Shown here: positions 9,175 to 17,870 of the stretch, one piece after another
Position numbering within the stretch: position 1 is the stretch's first letter
Layout: each line of letters begins with the position of its first letter
NCBI GenBank assembly: GCA_963715055.1
Contig: CAVQRB010000017.1
Coordinates: 131,316 to 195,315, forward strand
Direction: 5' to 3'
Source of the DNA: CAVQRB01 sp963715055
GTDB taxonomy: Bacteria; Pseudomonadota; Alphaproteobacteria; Rhodobacterales; Rhodobacteraceae
Length of the DNA stretch: 64,000 nt
Program-made: the position numbers and the translations under genes
The notes under the pieces: generated by a model
The model's database searches: none
Told to the model about the DNA's origin: nothing
Seen by the model: the letters and a program-made list of their open reading frames with translations, nothing else

Positions 9175-9690
9175 CGCAAGAATCCGGCGGGTTCAAACCG
9201 GCGGGCTTTCGATTTCCCGAGTGACGCGTTCCGAACTGGAAGGACAGGCGCCGCGGGAATCTATCCGCGTCATCGTCGACCCCGGCGTTGCCGCCGATGT
9301 CGATGAAGACGTGCATGAGATTGGCGCCGGAGACGATCACCTGCTGCGTCGCCCAATACGCAAGGCCCAGACCATGAAAATCATCGGTGTCGCCGCCCAC
9401 GGACTGTCCACATCCGCCGCGAAGCTTGTCACACCGGGTTGAGTCGACGCATTCGCCAATCTCGGCGCCACCGCAAGGTCCAAAACCGACGTCTGGTCGC
9501 AAACCGGCTTGAACGCATGACCACAAGCGCAGCAGAGTTGGCGAAACAGATGGAGCACCCATGCAATCGGATCGGACCAAGATCGCCCTTGTCGTGCGCA
9601 CCATCGGCGCCGAGCGGGGGCGTGCGGCCAGAGGTGGTCCGGAAGAGCTCTGATCTCCGCATCGCAGCTTTTTTCTTTCGGGACATCCAG
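9175..9690. other. 516-base stretch without a recognisable gene
   Basis: Open frames run through this stretch on both strands, but none has a ribosome-binding site, a family motif or a sensible start. A 30-codon frame at 9561-9653 on the plus strand and a longer minus-strand frame overlap the neighbouring genes and look like chance frames in GC-rich DNA. It could be a long leader or a worn-out gene. I see no hairpin or riboswitch motif in it. Confidence 0.4.
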
Positions 9691-11229
9691 ATGACACAGA
9701 AACTCCAGACCCGCAGCGGTGGCCGTTCGGCACGCCGTGCCGCACGCACCAGCCCCCTCGCCCAGCACCTGCGACCGATCCGGTCCGGCATGGAGGGTGG
9801 CCTTTACCGCCCCCTGACCCAGGAGGGGATGGAACGTATTCACCAGGCAGCACTCGATGCGCTCGAGCAGATCGGCTTGATCGATGCCCCGGCCTCCGGG
9901 GTCGCCTATCTCACCGGCGCCGGCGCGATCCTCGGCGATGACGGGCGCATCCGCTTTCCGCGCGCGCTGGTGGAGGACGCCATCGCGAAGGCGAACCGCT
10001 CGATCACGCTCTTCGGGCGCGAGCCGATTCATGACCTGCTGCTCGAAGGCAACCGCGTGCACTACGGCACGGCGGGGGCGGCGGTGCATCTGGTGGAGGT
10101 GGACGGCCAGAACTACCGCGAATGCGGGGTGCAGGACCTGCATGACGCGGCGCGGATCGTGGATGAGCTCGACAATATCCACTTCCTGCAACGCCCGATG
10201 GTCTGCCGCGACATCCCCGACAACTTCGAGATGGACATGAATTCCATCTATGCCTGCTGTTCGGGCACCACGAAACACGTGGGCGTTTCCTTCACCGATC
10301 CGTCTTACGTGAAACCGGCGATCGAGATGCTGCACATGATCGCGGGCGGCGAGGACAAGTGGCGCGAGCGGCCTTTCGTGAGCAATTCCAACTGCTTCGT
10401 CGTTCCGCCGATGAAGTTTGCCACCGAATCCTGCATGGTCATGGAAGAATGCATCAAATACGGCATGCCGGTGCTGCTGCTGTCGGCGGGCATGGCAGGG
10501 GCCACAGCACCCTCGACCGTGGCCGGCGCCATCACGCAGGCCGTGGCGGAATGCCTTGCGGGCCTCGTCTATGTGCAGGCGGTCAAACCGGGGCATCCGG
10601 CGATCTTCGGCACCTGGCCCTTCGGGCTCGACCTGCGCACCGGTGCGATGACCGGCGGGTCGGGCGAGCAGGCGCTGCTGACCGCGGGCTGCGCGCAGAT
10701 GCACAAGTTCTACGCCCTGCCCGGCGGTGCCGCGGCAGGCATCGCCGACAGCAAGCTGCCCGACATGCAGGCAGGTTGGGAGCAGATGTGTTCCAACGTG
10801 ATGGCGGGGCTCTCGGGGCTCAACATGGTCTATGAGGCGGCGGGGATGCATGCCTCGCTGCTGGGCTTCTGTTTTGAATCGCTGATCCTCGGCGATGATC
10901 TCATCGGGCAGGCGCTGCGCTGTGTGCGCGGCATCGAGGTGACGGATGAGACGCTGGCGCTCGACCAGATGCGCGAGGTCTGCATGGGCGGGCCGGGCCA
11001 CTACCTCGGGACCGACCAGACGCTGGGGCGGATGCAGGCCGATCACGTCTATCCGACCTACGGCGACCGCACCTCGCCCAAGGAATGGGTGGAGCGCGGC
11101 AAGCCGGACCTGATCGCCAAGGCCACGGCGCGCAAGCTCGAGATCCTCGGGAAACGGGCGCCCGCGCGCCTCGATCCGGTGACCGATGCGGCAATAAGGG
11201 CGAAGTACAGGATTCACCTGCCGTATTGA
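9691..11229 (+). CDS. Trimethylamine:corrinoid methyltransferase family protein (MttB-like, non-pyrrolysine)
   Basis: The 512 residues fit the MttB superfamily, TIM-barrel methyltransferases that move a methyl group from a quaternary or tertiary amine to a corrinoid protein. Matching segments include GLYRPLTQEGMERIHQAALD at the start, VHYGTAGAAVHLVEVDGQNY, LDNIHFLQRPMVCRDIP and PGGAAAGIADSKLPDMQAG in the C-terminal half. True MttB has an in-frame amber codon read as pyrrolysine. This frame runs through without one, so it belongs to the non-pyrrolysine group, of which some are glycine betaine methyltransferases. No corrinoid protein or methyl acceptor gene is adjacent. The start at 9691 is chosen because similarity begins there. 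Confidence 0.85.
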   Translation: MTQKLQTRSGGRSARRAARTSPLAQHLRPIRSGMEGGLYRPLTQEGMERIHQAALDALEQIGLIDAPASGVAYLTGAGAILGDDGRIRFPRALVEDAIAKANRSITLFGREPIHDLLLEGNRVHYGTAGAAVHLVEVDGQNYRECGVQDLHDAARIVDELDNIHFLQRPMVCRDIPDNFEMDMNSIYACCSGTTKHVGVSFTDPSYVKPAIEMLHMIAGGEDKWRERPFVSNSNCFVVPPMKFATESCMVMEECIKYGMPVLLLSAGMAGATAPSTVAGAITQAVAECLAGLVYVQAVKPGHPAIFGTWPFGLDLRTGAMTGGSGEQALLTAGCAQMHKFYALPGGAAAGIADSKLPDMQAGWEQMCSNVMAGLSGLNMVYEAAGMHASLLGFCFESLILGDDLIGQALRCVRGIEVTDETLALDQMREVCMGGPGHYLGTDQTLGRMQADHVYPTYGDRTSPKEWVERGKPDLIAKATARKLEILGKRAPARLDPVTDAAIRAKYRIHLPY

Positions 11230-11346
11230 CGGGTGATGGCTGAGCAAGGCGGCGGATAGCCGGAGGGATAGCCATCCCAAGGTGCGGCGCCCAGCCTTCA
11301 AGGCACGGATCGCCTGAGCGGTTGGGGGGCCGCTCAGGCGTGCCCG

Positions 11347-11592
11347 TCAGGCGGGCAACAGCCCGGCTTCCCGGGCGGCATCGACTTCGGCGCCATCGAG
11401 CGCGCCGTCGCCGTTGATGTCCATCGCGGCGAATTCCTCCGCCGTGAGTTCGGTCATCACCAGCTGCACCTCGTCGATGGTCAGCACGCCGTCGCCATTG
11501 GCGTCGAGCGCGCCCACACCCTGGGCGCCCGCACCTGCGGCAAATCCCAGCAGGGCGATGGTGGAGAGAGTGGCAAGAACAGGTTTCGTCAT
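11347..11592 (-). CDS. Small secreted EF-hand protein
   Basis: This 81-residue protein has a Sec signal peptide (MTKPVLATLSTIALLGFAAG, cleavage probably after AGAQG near residue 25). The mature part is essentially two EF-hand loops, DANGDGVLTIDE and DINGDGALDGAE, each with Asp/Asn at positions 1, 3 and 5, Gly at 6 and Glu at 12. It should therefore bind two calcium ions in the periplasm. A GAGGAG-like ribosome-binding site lies just upstream of the ATG at 11592. The gene faces the end of the MttB-like gene. What it signals to is unknown. Confidence 0.85.
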   Translation of the reverse strand: MTKPVLATLSTIALLGFAAGAGAQGVGALDANGDGVLTIDEVQLVMTELTAEEFAAMDINGDGALDGAEVDAAREAGLLPA

Positions 11593-11871
11593 TGGTGTTA
11601 CTCCTCGTTAATTGTTGACCCGGACACCGCTCACCGGCATCCGCCCCATATCCGTGACCCGCTTTGCCCCGGCTGTCTCCTGGCTTGCGTTTCCCACCGG
11701 ATTTCCGGCCATGCCTCGCCGGAGGATGAGCGCGCGCCCGCGCAAATTTGAGCCGGATTGTGCCGTCGGCAGATTTCAACCATTCCGAGAATCGAAAACC
11801 GGCGGAATCCCGGCGTTCCTCAGCGGCACTGCGACCCCCTGAGGGGCTGCGGGCGACTCGCCCGCGCAAAG

Positions 11872-11897
11872 AAAAACGGGGCCCCGAAAGACCCCGC
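11872..11897 (-). terminator. Rho-independent terminator downstream of nrdJ
   Basis: On the minus strand a seven-pair stem (CGGGGTC with GGCCCCG, one T-G wobble) and a six-base loop are followed by five T residues. It lies about 270 bases after the nrdJ stop and before the EF-hand gene, so it would end nrdJ transcription. Confidence 0.6.
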
Positions 11898-11991
11898 TGA
11901 GTTTCGCCGTTCAGGCTCTCTATGTTAACCGCTCGGTATTTTCTGCCTGCGGCCTGAACGTCGTCAGAGGCGAACGCATCCGCCCCGTGTC

Positions 11992-12066
11992 CCGTGAGAA
12001 ATCGAAGATTTCTCACGGAGCAGGACAGAGTGGGTTTTCAGAGAAAACCTGCGGAGTCCTGCTCCG
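11992..12066. repeat. Two adjoining perfect inverted repeats downstream of nrdJ
   Basis: Hairpin 1: CCGTGAGAAAT (11992-12002) pairs with ATTTCTCACGG (12008-12018) around a five-base loop. Hairpin 2: CGGAGCAGGAC (12016-12026) pairs with GTCCTGCTCCG (12056-12066) and encloses an inner stem GGTTTTC (12033-12039) with GAAAACC (12043-12049). The two share CGG at 12016-12018, so the full stems compete for these bases. No T-tract follows on either strand. Confidence 0.85.
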
Positions 12067-12169
12067 TTGGGTGTCTGGCGCGGGCACCCCTGCCCGCCCC
12101 GTTGTCTCGTCGGGGTCCGGCCCTCAGGGAAGGCCGCGACCCCTGCGCGCCATATCCGGCGCGTTTGCT

Positions 12170-15100
12170 TTAGCTACACCCGCTGGTCCCGCCGCAGGTG
12201 TTGCACTTCATGCAAGTCCCGTTGCGCACCAGCGTGTAGTTGCCGCATTCGCCGCAGGCCTCGCCCTCGTAGCCCTGCATCTTGGCTTTCGTGCGCGCAT
12301 CGAGGTTGGCCGTGGCCACGGTCGTGGTCGACATCGCCACCGCGACCCCGCCGCCATTGGCCGCCATCGGCGCGCCCTTGAAGAGTGCCGCTTCCTCAGC
12401 CATGCCGCTGCCGCCCTGCAGGACGACCAGTTGTTGCGGCAGACGGTTGCGCAGGTAGCCGGTGGAGCTGATCTGCTTGAGCACCTCCAGCGACTTGGTG
12501 GCCGCCGTCTCGGACAGTTCCGTCACGTTGCGCACGCCTTCCTCTTCGCCGCGCCCGAGGGTGTCGAAGCTGGCGCCTTCCGGCTGCACATGCGCGAGGT
12601 CGGTGCGGTCGAGGTAGGAAACCGCCAGTTCGCGGAAGACATAATCGAGGATCGAGGTCGCGTTCTTGATCGTCTCGTTGCCCTGCACCATGCCTGCGGG
12701 TTCGAACTTGGTGAAGGTGAAGGCGTCCACGAATTCCTCCAGCGGCACGCCGTATTGCAGGCCCACGGAGACCGCGATGGCGAAGTTGTTCATCATCGCG
12801 CGGAAGCCCGCACCCTCTTTATGCATGTCGATGAAGATCTCGCCGATCTTGCCGTCTTCATACTCCCCCGTACGGAGATAGACCTTGTGACCGCCGACGA
12901 TGGCTTTTTGCGTGTAGCCCTTGCGGCGCTGCGGCATCTTCTCGCGGTGAGACTTGACGATCTCCTTGATGATGATCTTCTCGACGATCTTCTCGGCCAG
13001 CACGGTGGCCTTTTCCTGCTGGCTGCCGCTTTCCAGGATCTCCTGCGCCTCCTCGTCGTCTTCAACGAGGGAAGCCGCGAGAGGCTGGCTCAGTTTCGAG
13101 CCGTCGCGGTAAAGCGCATTGGCCTTCACCCCGAGCGACCAGCTGAGCTCATAGGCCTTCTGGCAGTCCTCGATGGTGGCATCGTTGGGCATGTTGATCG
13201 TCTTGGAGATCGCGCCCGAGATGAAGCTTTGCGCCGCCGCCATCATGTGGATGTGGCTGTTGACCGAGAGGTAGCGCTTGCCCTTCTTGCCGCAGGCGTT
13301 GGCGCAATCGAAGACCGGCAGATGCGCGTCCCTGAGATGCGGCGCGCCTTCCAGCGTCATCGTCCCGCAGACGTGATCATTCGCGGCCTCGATGTCCCTG
13401 CGCGAGAAGCCCAGGGATTTCAGCAGGTCGAAGCTCGGATCGTTGAGCTTGTCGGTGGGGATGCCCAGGACTTGCGTGCAGAACTCCTCACCCAGCGTCC
13501 ACTGGTTGAAGACGAAGCGGATGTCAAAAGCGGCGGCAAGTGCCTTGTCCACCTTGGCAAGCTCATTGGGGCCGAAACCGTGCCCGGCGAGCGAGGTGTG
13601 GTTGATGCCGGGCGCATTGCCGATGGAGCCATGACCGACCGCATAGGCCACCATTTCCTCGATCTGCGCCGAGCCATAGCCCAGCTTTTCAAGCGCTGCG
13701 GGCACGGATTGGTTGATGATCTTGAAGTAGCCGCCGCCTGCGAGCTTCTTGAACTTCACCAGGGCGAAGTCGGGCTCGATGCCGGTGGTGTCGCAATCCA
13801 TCACGAGGCCAATGGTGCCGGTGGGGGCGATCACGGAGACCTGCGCATTGCGGTATCCGTGCTTTTCGCCCAAGGCCAGCGCCTCGTCCCAGGCGGAGGT
13901 CGCGACATCCACAAGCCGTTTGTCGGGGCAGCCCTTGTGATCGAGCGGCACCGGTTTGACCGACAGCGCCTCGTAGCCCTCCGTCTTGCCATGGGCGGCG
14001 GTGCGGTGGTTGCGGATTACGCGCAGCATGTGGTCGGCGTTCTTGGCGTAGCCCGGGAAGGCACCCAACTCGCCCGCCATTTCGGCGGAGGTGGCATAGG
14101 ACACACCGGTCATGATCGCCGTCAGCGCGCCGCAGAGCGCACGGCCTTCGGTGCTGTCATAGGAGTAGCCCATGTTCATGAGCAACCCGCCGATGTTGGC
14201 ATAGCCCAAGACCCAGCGTGCGGAAGTCATAGGAGCGCTGCGCGATTTCCTTGGAGGGGAACTGCGCCATCATCACCGAGATTTCGAGCGTCACGGTCCA
14301 GAGACGCGTGGCGTGCATGTAGTCCTCGATCTGGAACGCGCCGTCCTTGAGGAAGGTCAGCAGGTTCATCGAGGCGAGGTTGCAGGCGGTGTCGTCGAGG
14401 AACATGTATTCCGAACAGGGGTTCGAGCCGCGGATCGCGCCGTCTTCGGGGCAGGTGTGCCAGTCGTTGACCGTGTCGTGATACTGGATCCCGGGATCGG
14501 CGCAGGCCCAGGCGGCGTGGCCGACCTGCTCCCAGAGATCGCGCGCCTTCACGGTCTTGGTGACCTTGCCGTCGACGCGGTTGATCAGCTGCCAGTCGGC
14601 GTCTTTTTCAACGGCCGTCAGGAAGGCATTGGTGACGCGGATCGAGTTGTTGGAGTTCTGGCCGGAGACGGAATTGTAGGCTTCCGAGTCCCAGTCGGTA
14701 TCGTATGTCGGGAATTCGATCGAGGTGTGGCCCTGCTTGGCGTAATCCAGCACGCGCTTGACGTAGGTCTCGGGGATGGAGACCTTTTTCGCCTCGCGGA
14801 TCGCCTGTTTCAGCGCCTCGTTCTTGGCGGGGTCATAGGCATCGGCTTCGGCACCGTCCCATTTTGCGATCGCGGCAAAGAGCAGGTTGAGTTTCTGCTC
14901 GTGCATCTTGGAGCCGGCGACGATGGAGGCCACCTTCTGCTCCTCGATGACCTTCCAGTTGATGAAATCCTCGATGTCCGGGTGGTCGGCATCGACGATG
15001 ACCATCTTGGCGGCCCGACGCGTGGTGCCGCCCGATTTGATCGCGCCCGCAGCCCGGTCGCCGATCTTGAGAAAGCCCATGAGGCCGGAGGATTTGCCGC

Positions 15101-15818
15101 CGCCCGAGAGCTTTTCGCCCTCGCCGCGCAGGCTGGAGAAGTTGGTGCCGGTGCCGGAGCCGTATTTGAAGAGCCGCGCCTCGCGGACCCAGAGGTCCAT
15201 GATGCCACCATCGTTCACCAGATCGTCGGAGACCGACTGGATGAAACAGGCGTGGGGCTGCGGATGCTCGTAGGAGGATTTGGATTTGGTCAGCTTGCCG
15301 GTCTTGTAATCGACATAGTGATGCCCCTGCGCCGGACCATCGATGCCGTAAGCCCAGTGCAGGCCGGTGTTGAACCACTGCGGCGAGTTCGGCGCCGCGC
15401 GCTGGCTGGCGAGCATGTGGCGCATTTCGTCGTAATAGGCCTGTGCGTCCTCTTCGGTGGAGAAATAGCCGCCCTTCCAGCCCCAGTAGGCCCAGGCCCC
15501 TGCCAGACGGTCGAAGACCTGCTTGGAAGACGTCTCGCCGCCCATGGTGGCGCCTTCTGCCGGGACCGAGCGCCAGAGAAACTCAGGCACGTCCTTTTCC
15601 TTCACCTTCTTGGTGGCGGAGGGCACGCCGGCCTTGCGGAAGTATTTCTGCGCGATGACGTCGCTGGCGACCTGGCTCCAGCTGTCGGGCACTTCGACCG
15701 CGTCGAGACGGAACACGACTTTGCCGTCGGGATTGCGGATTTCCGATACGGTGGTGACGAAGTCCAGATCTGCATAGGCGTCCTGGCCGGTCTTGGTGAA
15801 TTTGCGTTCTATTTTCAT
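12170..15818 (-). CDS. nrdJ: Adenosylcobalamin-dependent ribonucleotide reductase (class II), interrupted by one frameshift
   Basis: The gene encodes a class II ribonucleotide reductase that makes deoxyribonucleotides using B12. The N-terminal part (start 15818, MKIERKFTKTG) runs to YDFRTLGLG at about 14210, where one extra base in GGTCTTGGGC shifts the frame. The protein continues one frame over as GYANIGGLLMNMGYSYDSTE to the stop at 12170. Joined, it would be about 1215 residues, normal for alphaproteobacterial NrdJ. The catalytic barrel includes SNPCSEYMFLDDTACNLAS (about 1.4 kb into the gene), and the C-terminus has the redox/zinc Cys tail CGECGNYTLV...CMKCNTCGG. Paired NrdR-type boxes lie 190-240 bases upstream. 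The shift is a sequencing error or a recent mutation; an inactive copy would need a substitute enzyme elsewhere. Confidence 0.9.
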
Positions 15819-16008
15819 TGTGCTGCCTCGTTTCCAGCGTCTTCATCCAAGGAGCGCATCCGTCTGATGCGGTGCCACCCCGTCTCCTGCCACCGAGCAA
15901 AGGAAGAGCTGTCGCGAAGAGCCTCGAAAGCCCCCCGCGCCGGATCAGATCGATGTCGAAAACCGTCTGTCTGCCCCTGCTCCGTCGATCCGCCCCTGCG
16001 TGTTCAAC

Positions 16009-16053
16009 CACTACATGTTGTGGCGAGATCGTCGGCCTCCACAAACTGACGTA
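16009..16053 (-). promoter_or_regulatory. Candidate NrdR operator pair upstream of nrdJ
   Basis: CACTACATGTTGTG at 16009-16022 fits the NrdR box consensus CACWATATATWGTG with Y/R substitutions in the centre and is nearly palindromic. A weaker partner, CACAAACTGACGTA, lies at 16040-16053. Their centres are 31 bases apart, three helical turns, as is usual for NrdR box pairs. NrdR represses ribonucleotide reductase genes when dATP is plentiful. Confidence 0.6.
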
Positions 16054-16148
16054 TATTGCCCTAACCGGTCAACGAAAAATTTGACTTTTTTTCGACATTG
16101 ATTGCTTGACGCTCGTGCATTTTTCCGAACCGGCCAGCCTGAGCCGAT

Positions 16149-16171
16149 TTAACCGGTTAACAGCCGGTTAA
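16149..16171. promoter_or_regulatory. CtrA-type TTAA repeats
   Basis: TTAACAGCCGGTTAA at 16157-16171 is an exact TTAA-N7-TTAA site, the binding pattern of the alphaproteobacterial cell-cycle regulator CtrA. A third TTAA is at 16149-16152. The nearest gene start is that of nrdJ, some 340 bases away, so the target is unclear. Confidence 0.4.
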
Positions 16172-16488
16172 TATCCCCAGGCCTCGAGACCAGGGCGATC
16201 CTGGACCTCTATCCGATTTACGTATTTATTGATTGGTCTTACTGGCGAAAGCCGAAGTGATGGGTGAAAAGGATCCACAGATCGCGGGCCACGGGCGCCA
16301 AACGGGAACTCTTTGCGAAATCACCCGACAAGGCGTTAACACTACTCACACTGTGTTACAGATTTGCGACGCCCGATCTGCGGAAGGCCATGAGAGCCTC
16401 CCCATATCTGGCGAGGCTGCGGGCTGAAGTGACGTATCTGCACAAGATGTGGTGTACCGATACCGCATCCCAGGGTGCGATGATCCGG
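16172..16488. other. 317-base stretch without a gene, between the CtrA-like site and tRNA-Pro
   Basis: I see no supported gene here. Plus-strand frames from 16233 and 16264 run into the antisense of the tRNA and carry no motif. An interrupted inverted repeat with TAACAC and GTGTTA arms occurs near 16337-16360. Confidence 0.4.
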
Positions 16489-16565
16489 TGGTCGGAGCGA
16501 GAGGATTCGAACCTCCGACCCCCTGTACCCAAAACAGGTGCGCTACCAGGCTGCGCCACGCTCCG
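16489..16565 (-). tRNA. tRNA-Pro (anticodon TGG)
   Basis: On the minus strand the 77 bases fold as a cloverleaf: acceptor CGGAGCG with CGCTCCG, D-arm GCGCAGCCTGGTAGCGC, anticodon stem CCTGT with ACAGG, loop TTTGGGT holding TGG, and T-arm with GGTTCGAATC. The 3' CCA is encoded (16489-16491). The anticodon UGG reads CCA and, by wobble, other proline codons. Confidence 0.95.
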
Positions 16566-16606
16566 ACGAGGCCCTACTTAGAGCCAGTCTGCGCGATTGG
16601 AAAGCC

Positions 16607-17068
16607 CTAACAGGGCCAGACGGCCTGATTGCCTGAAAAGGACGGATGCCGGACCACGGAACCTTCGGTGATCCCGAGGCGTCCGGCCAGACCGCCGTTG
16701 ATCTCCAGCACATGCGTGAGATCCGTCCCGCCGATGATGGGCGTTTCGTCCAGGGGCTGCGCACGGTGATGGATGCTGCGCACCACGCCCGTTGCATCGA
16801 TGAAGATCATGTCGAGTTCGATCAGCGTATTGCGCATCCAGAAAGACAGGCTCTGGGGGTATTCGTATACAAAGAGCATGCCTGAGGCAGCAGGCATCTG
16901 TTCGCGGTGCATCAGGCCCTGCGCCCGCTCTTGTGCATCATCGGCGATTTCAACGGAGAACCGGGCCTGTCCCCAGGCCCCCTTGATCTGCACGACGTCG
17001 GCGCGGCAGGTTTCCGCCGCCGCACCCTGCCCGAGGCAGATCACGAGGAGCGCAGCGCGCCAGATCAT
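16607..17068 (-). CDS. DUF192 family secreted protein
   Basis: This 153-residue protein has an N-terminal signal peptide (MIWRAALLVICLGQGAAA) and then the single DUF192 domain. Typical blocks are RAQGLMHREQMPAASGMLFV, the aromatic LSFWMRNTLIELDMIFID and the Gly-containing VLEINGGLAGRLGI. DUF192 proteins are small periplasmic beta-barrels of unknown function, found widely in alphaproteobacteria. The start overlaps the stop of the double cold-shock gene upstream by four bases, so the two are co-translated. That pairing is what context offers. Confidence 0.9.
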   Translation of the reverse strand: MIWRAALLVICLGQGAAAETCRADVVQIKGAWGQARFSVEIADDAQERAQGLMHREQMPAASGMLFVYEYPQSLSFWMRNTLIELDMIFIDATGVVRSIHHRAQPLDETPIIGGTDLTHVLEINGGLAGRLGITEGSVVRHPSFSGNQAVWPC

Positions 17069-17643
17069 TTATCGGCGTCGTCGATCGCCGATTCCCAGGC
17101 GAAGACTTCCGCCGCCATGTGGCCGCGCTTGCCCTGGATCACACGCAAGGCCAGCGCCTCACCGGGCGCAAGATCGGACAGTCCCGACCGGCGCAGCACC
17201 TCGACGTGGAGAAAGATGTCATCGCGCCGACCGAAGACGTTGGCAAAACCGAAGCCCTTGCCCTTGTCGAACCATTTCACGCGCGCGGGCTCGAGCGGGG
17301 CCGAAGCCACCATGATCGGGTCCAGTGCCACGATATCCGACAGGCCAGCGCCTTCCGTGACCTGCGGCGGATGCAGAGCGATCACCTGCGTCGCCTGCAC
17401 GCCTCTTTCCGTCTTCTGGACCTGAAGCTCCACACGCGCGCCATCCGCAACCGAGCTTTGCCCGAAGTTGCGAAGCACGTTCACATGCAGCAGGATGTCG
17501 GGACCCCCGAGGTCAGACACGACAAAACCAAATCCCTTGACCGGGTCGAACCATTTGACCAGACCGGAAACCGGTGTCGATATATCTGTCGTCTCGTTCA
17601 ATTTTCCAAATCCACTTGCCAGCCGGTTTTTTACTGGAACCAA
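17065..17643 (-). CDS. Protein with two cold-shock domains
   Basis: The 192 residues hold two CspA-type OB folds. The first spans about residues 25-92 with VKWFDPVKGFGFVV and ILLHV. The second spans about 125-190 with VKWFDKGKGFGFANV and IFLHV, which are the RNP1 and RNP2 nucleic-acid-binding motifs. Such double-domain proteins bind single-stranded RNA or DNA and may act as RNA chaperones. The linker between the domains (TQVIALHPP onward) is acidic and hydrophobic without a known motif. The first 20 residues are poorly conserved in type, and an ATG further in cannot be excluded as start. The AT-rich upstream region fits a leader with cold-responsive structure, but I see no clear cold box. Confidence 0.88.
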   Translation of the reverse strand: MVPVKNRLASGFGKLNETTDISTPVSGLVKWFDPVKGFGFVVSDLGGPDILLHVNVLRNFGQSSVADGARVELQVQKTERGVQATQVIALHPPQVTEGAGLSDIVALDPIMVASAPLEPARVKWFDKGKGFGFANVFGRRDDIFLHVEVLRRSGLSDLAPGEALALRVIQGKRGHMAAEVFAWESAIDDADK

Positions 17644-17870
17644 GATTACCGACTAGGCGAGGGCTCAATCCCCCGCCATGCCCGGCGACATGAACACAAG
17701 CGTACATATCATTGCTCTGTCACACAAGCATCACGTATTCGTGAATTCCACCGCAGATTGTGCACAAAACGGAACCATCAAAAATAGCGCCCTTCAAACC
17801 AAGAAAATCACGATTATCGCACAACATCTGTGCGCATATGAACAGAAGTCGTTGCTGCCCGCGGCGGCAG

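Larger units (their letters stand above)
11593..12169. other. 577-base intergenic region rich in hairpins
   Basis: Between the EF-hand gene and the end of nrdJ lie a GCGGGCG-ACT-CGCCCGC hairpin (11848-11864), a terminator-like hairpin on the minus strand (11872-11897) and two adjoining hairpins (11992-12066). A short open frame at 11612-11842 on the plus strand has no ribosome-binding site and no recognisable motif, so I do not call it a gene. Confidence 0.6.

Noticed and set aside
9175..9690. Decayed gene upstream of the MttB homologue
   Set aside because: Frames on both strands can be followed, but none gave a recognisable domain, so calling a pseudogene would be guesswork.
9691..11229. 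Pyrrolysine-type MttB
   Set aside because: No in-frame amber codon interrupts the frame, so this is not a pyrrolysine protein.
14205..14211. Programmed ribosomal frameshift in nrdJ
   Set aside because: CTTGGGC is not a known slippery site with a following stop or stimulatory structure as in prfB or dnaX, and I know of no NrdJ that uses recoding. Error or mutation is more likely.
11987..14350. Long open frame (787 codons) on the plus strand opposite nrdJ
   Set aside because: It mirrors the codon structure of nrdJ in GC-rich DNA, has no family motif, and covers the real protein's conserved regions in antisense.
15819..16230. Cobalamin riboswitch upstream of nrdJ
   Set aside because: I found no B12-box or the expected multi-stem pattern. 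The NrdR-like pair explains the region better.
16233..16581. Small plus-strand genes across the tRNA-Pro region
   Set aside because: The frames run through the antisense of a well-formed tRNA and have no motif or ribosome-binding site.
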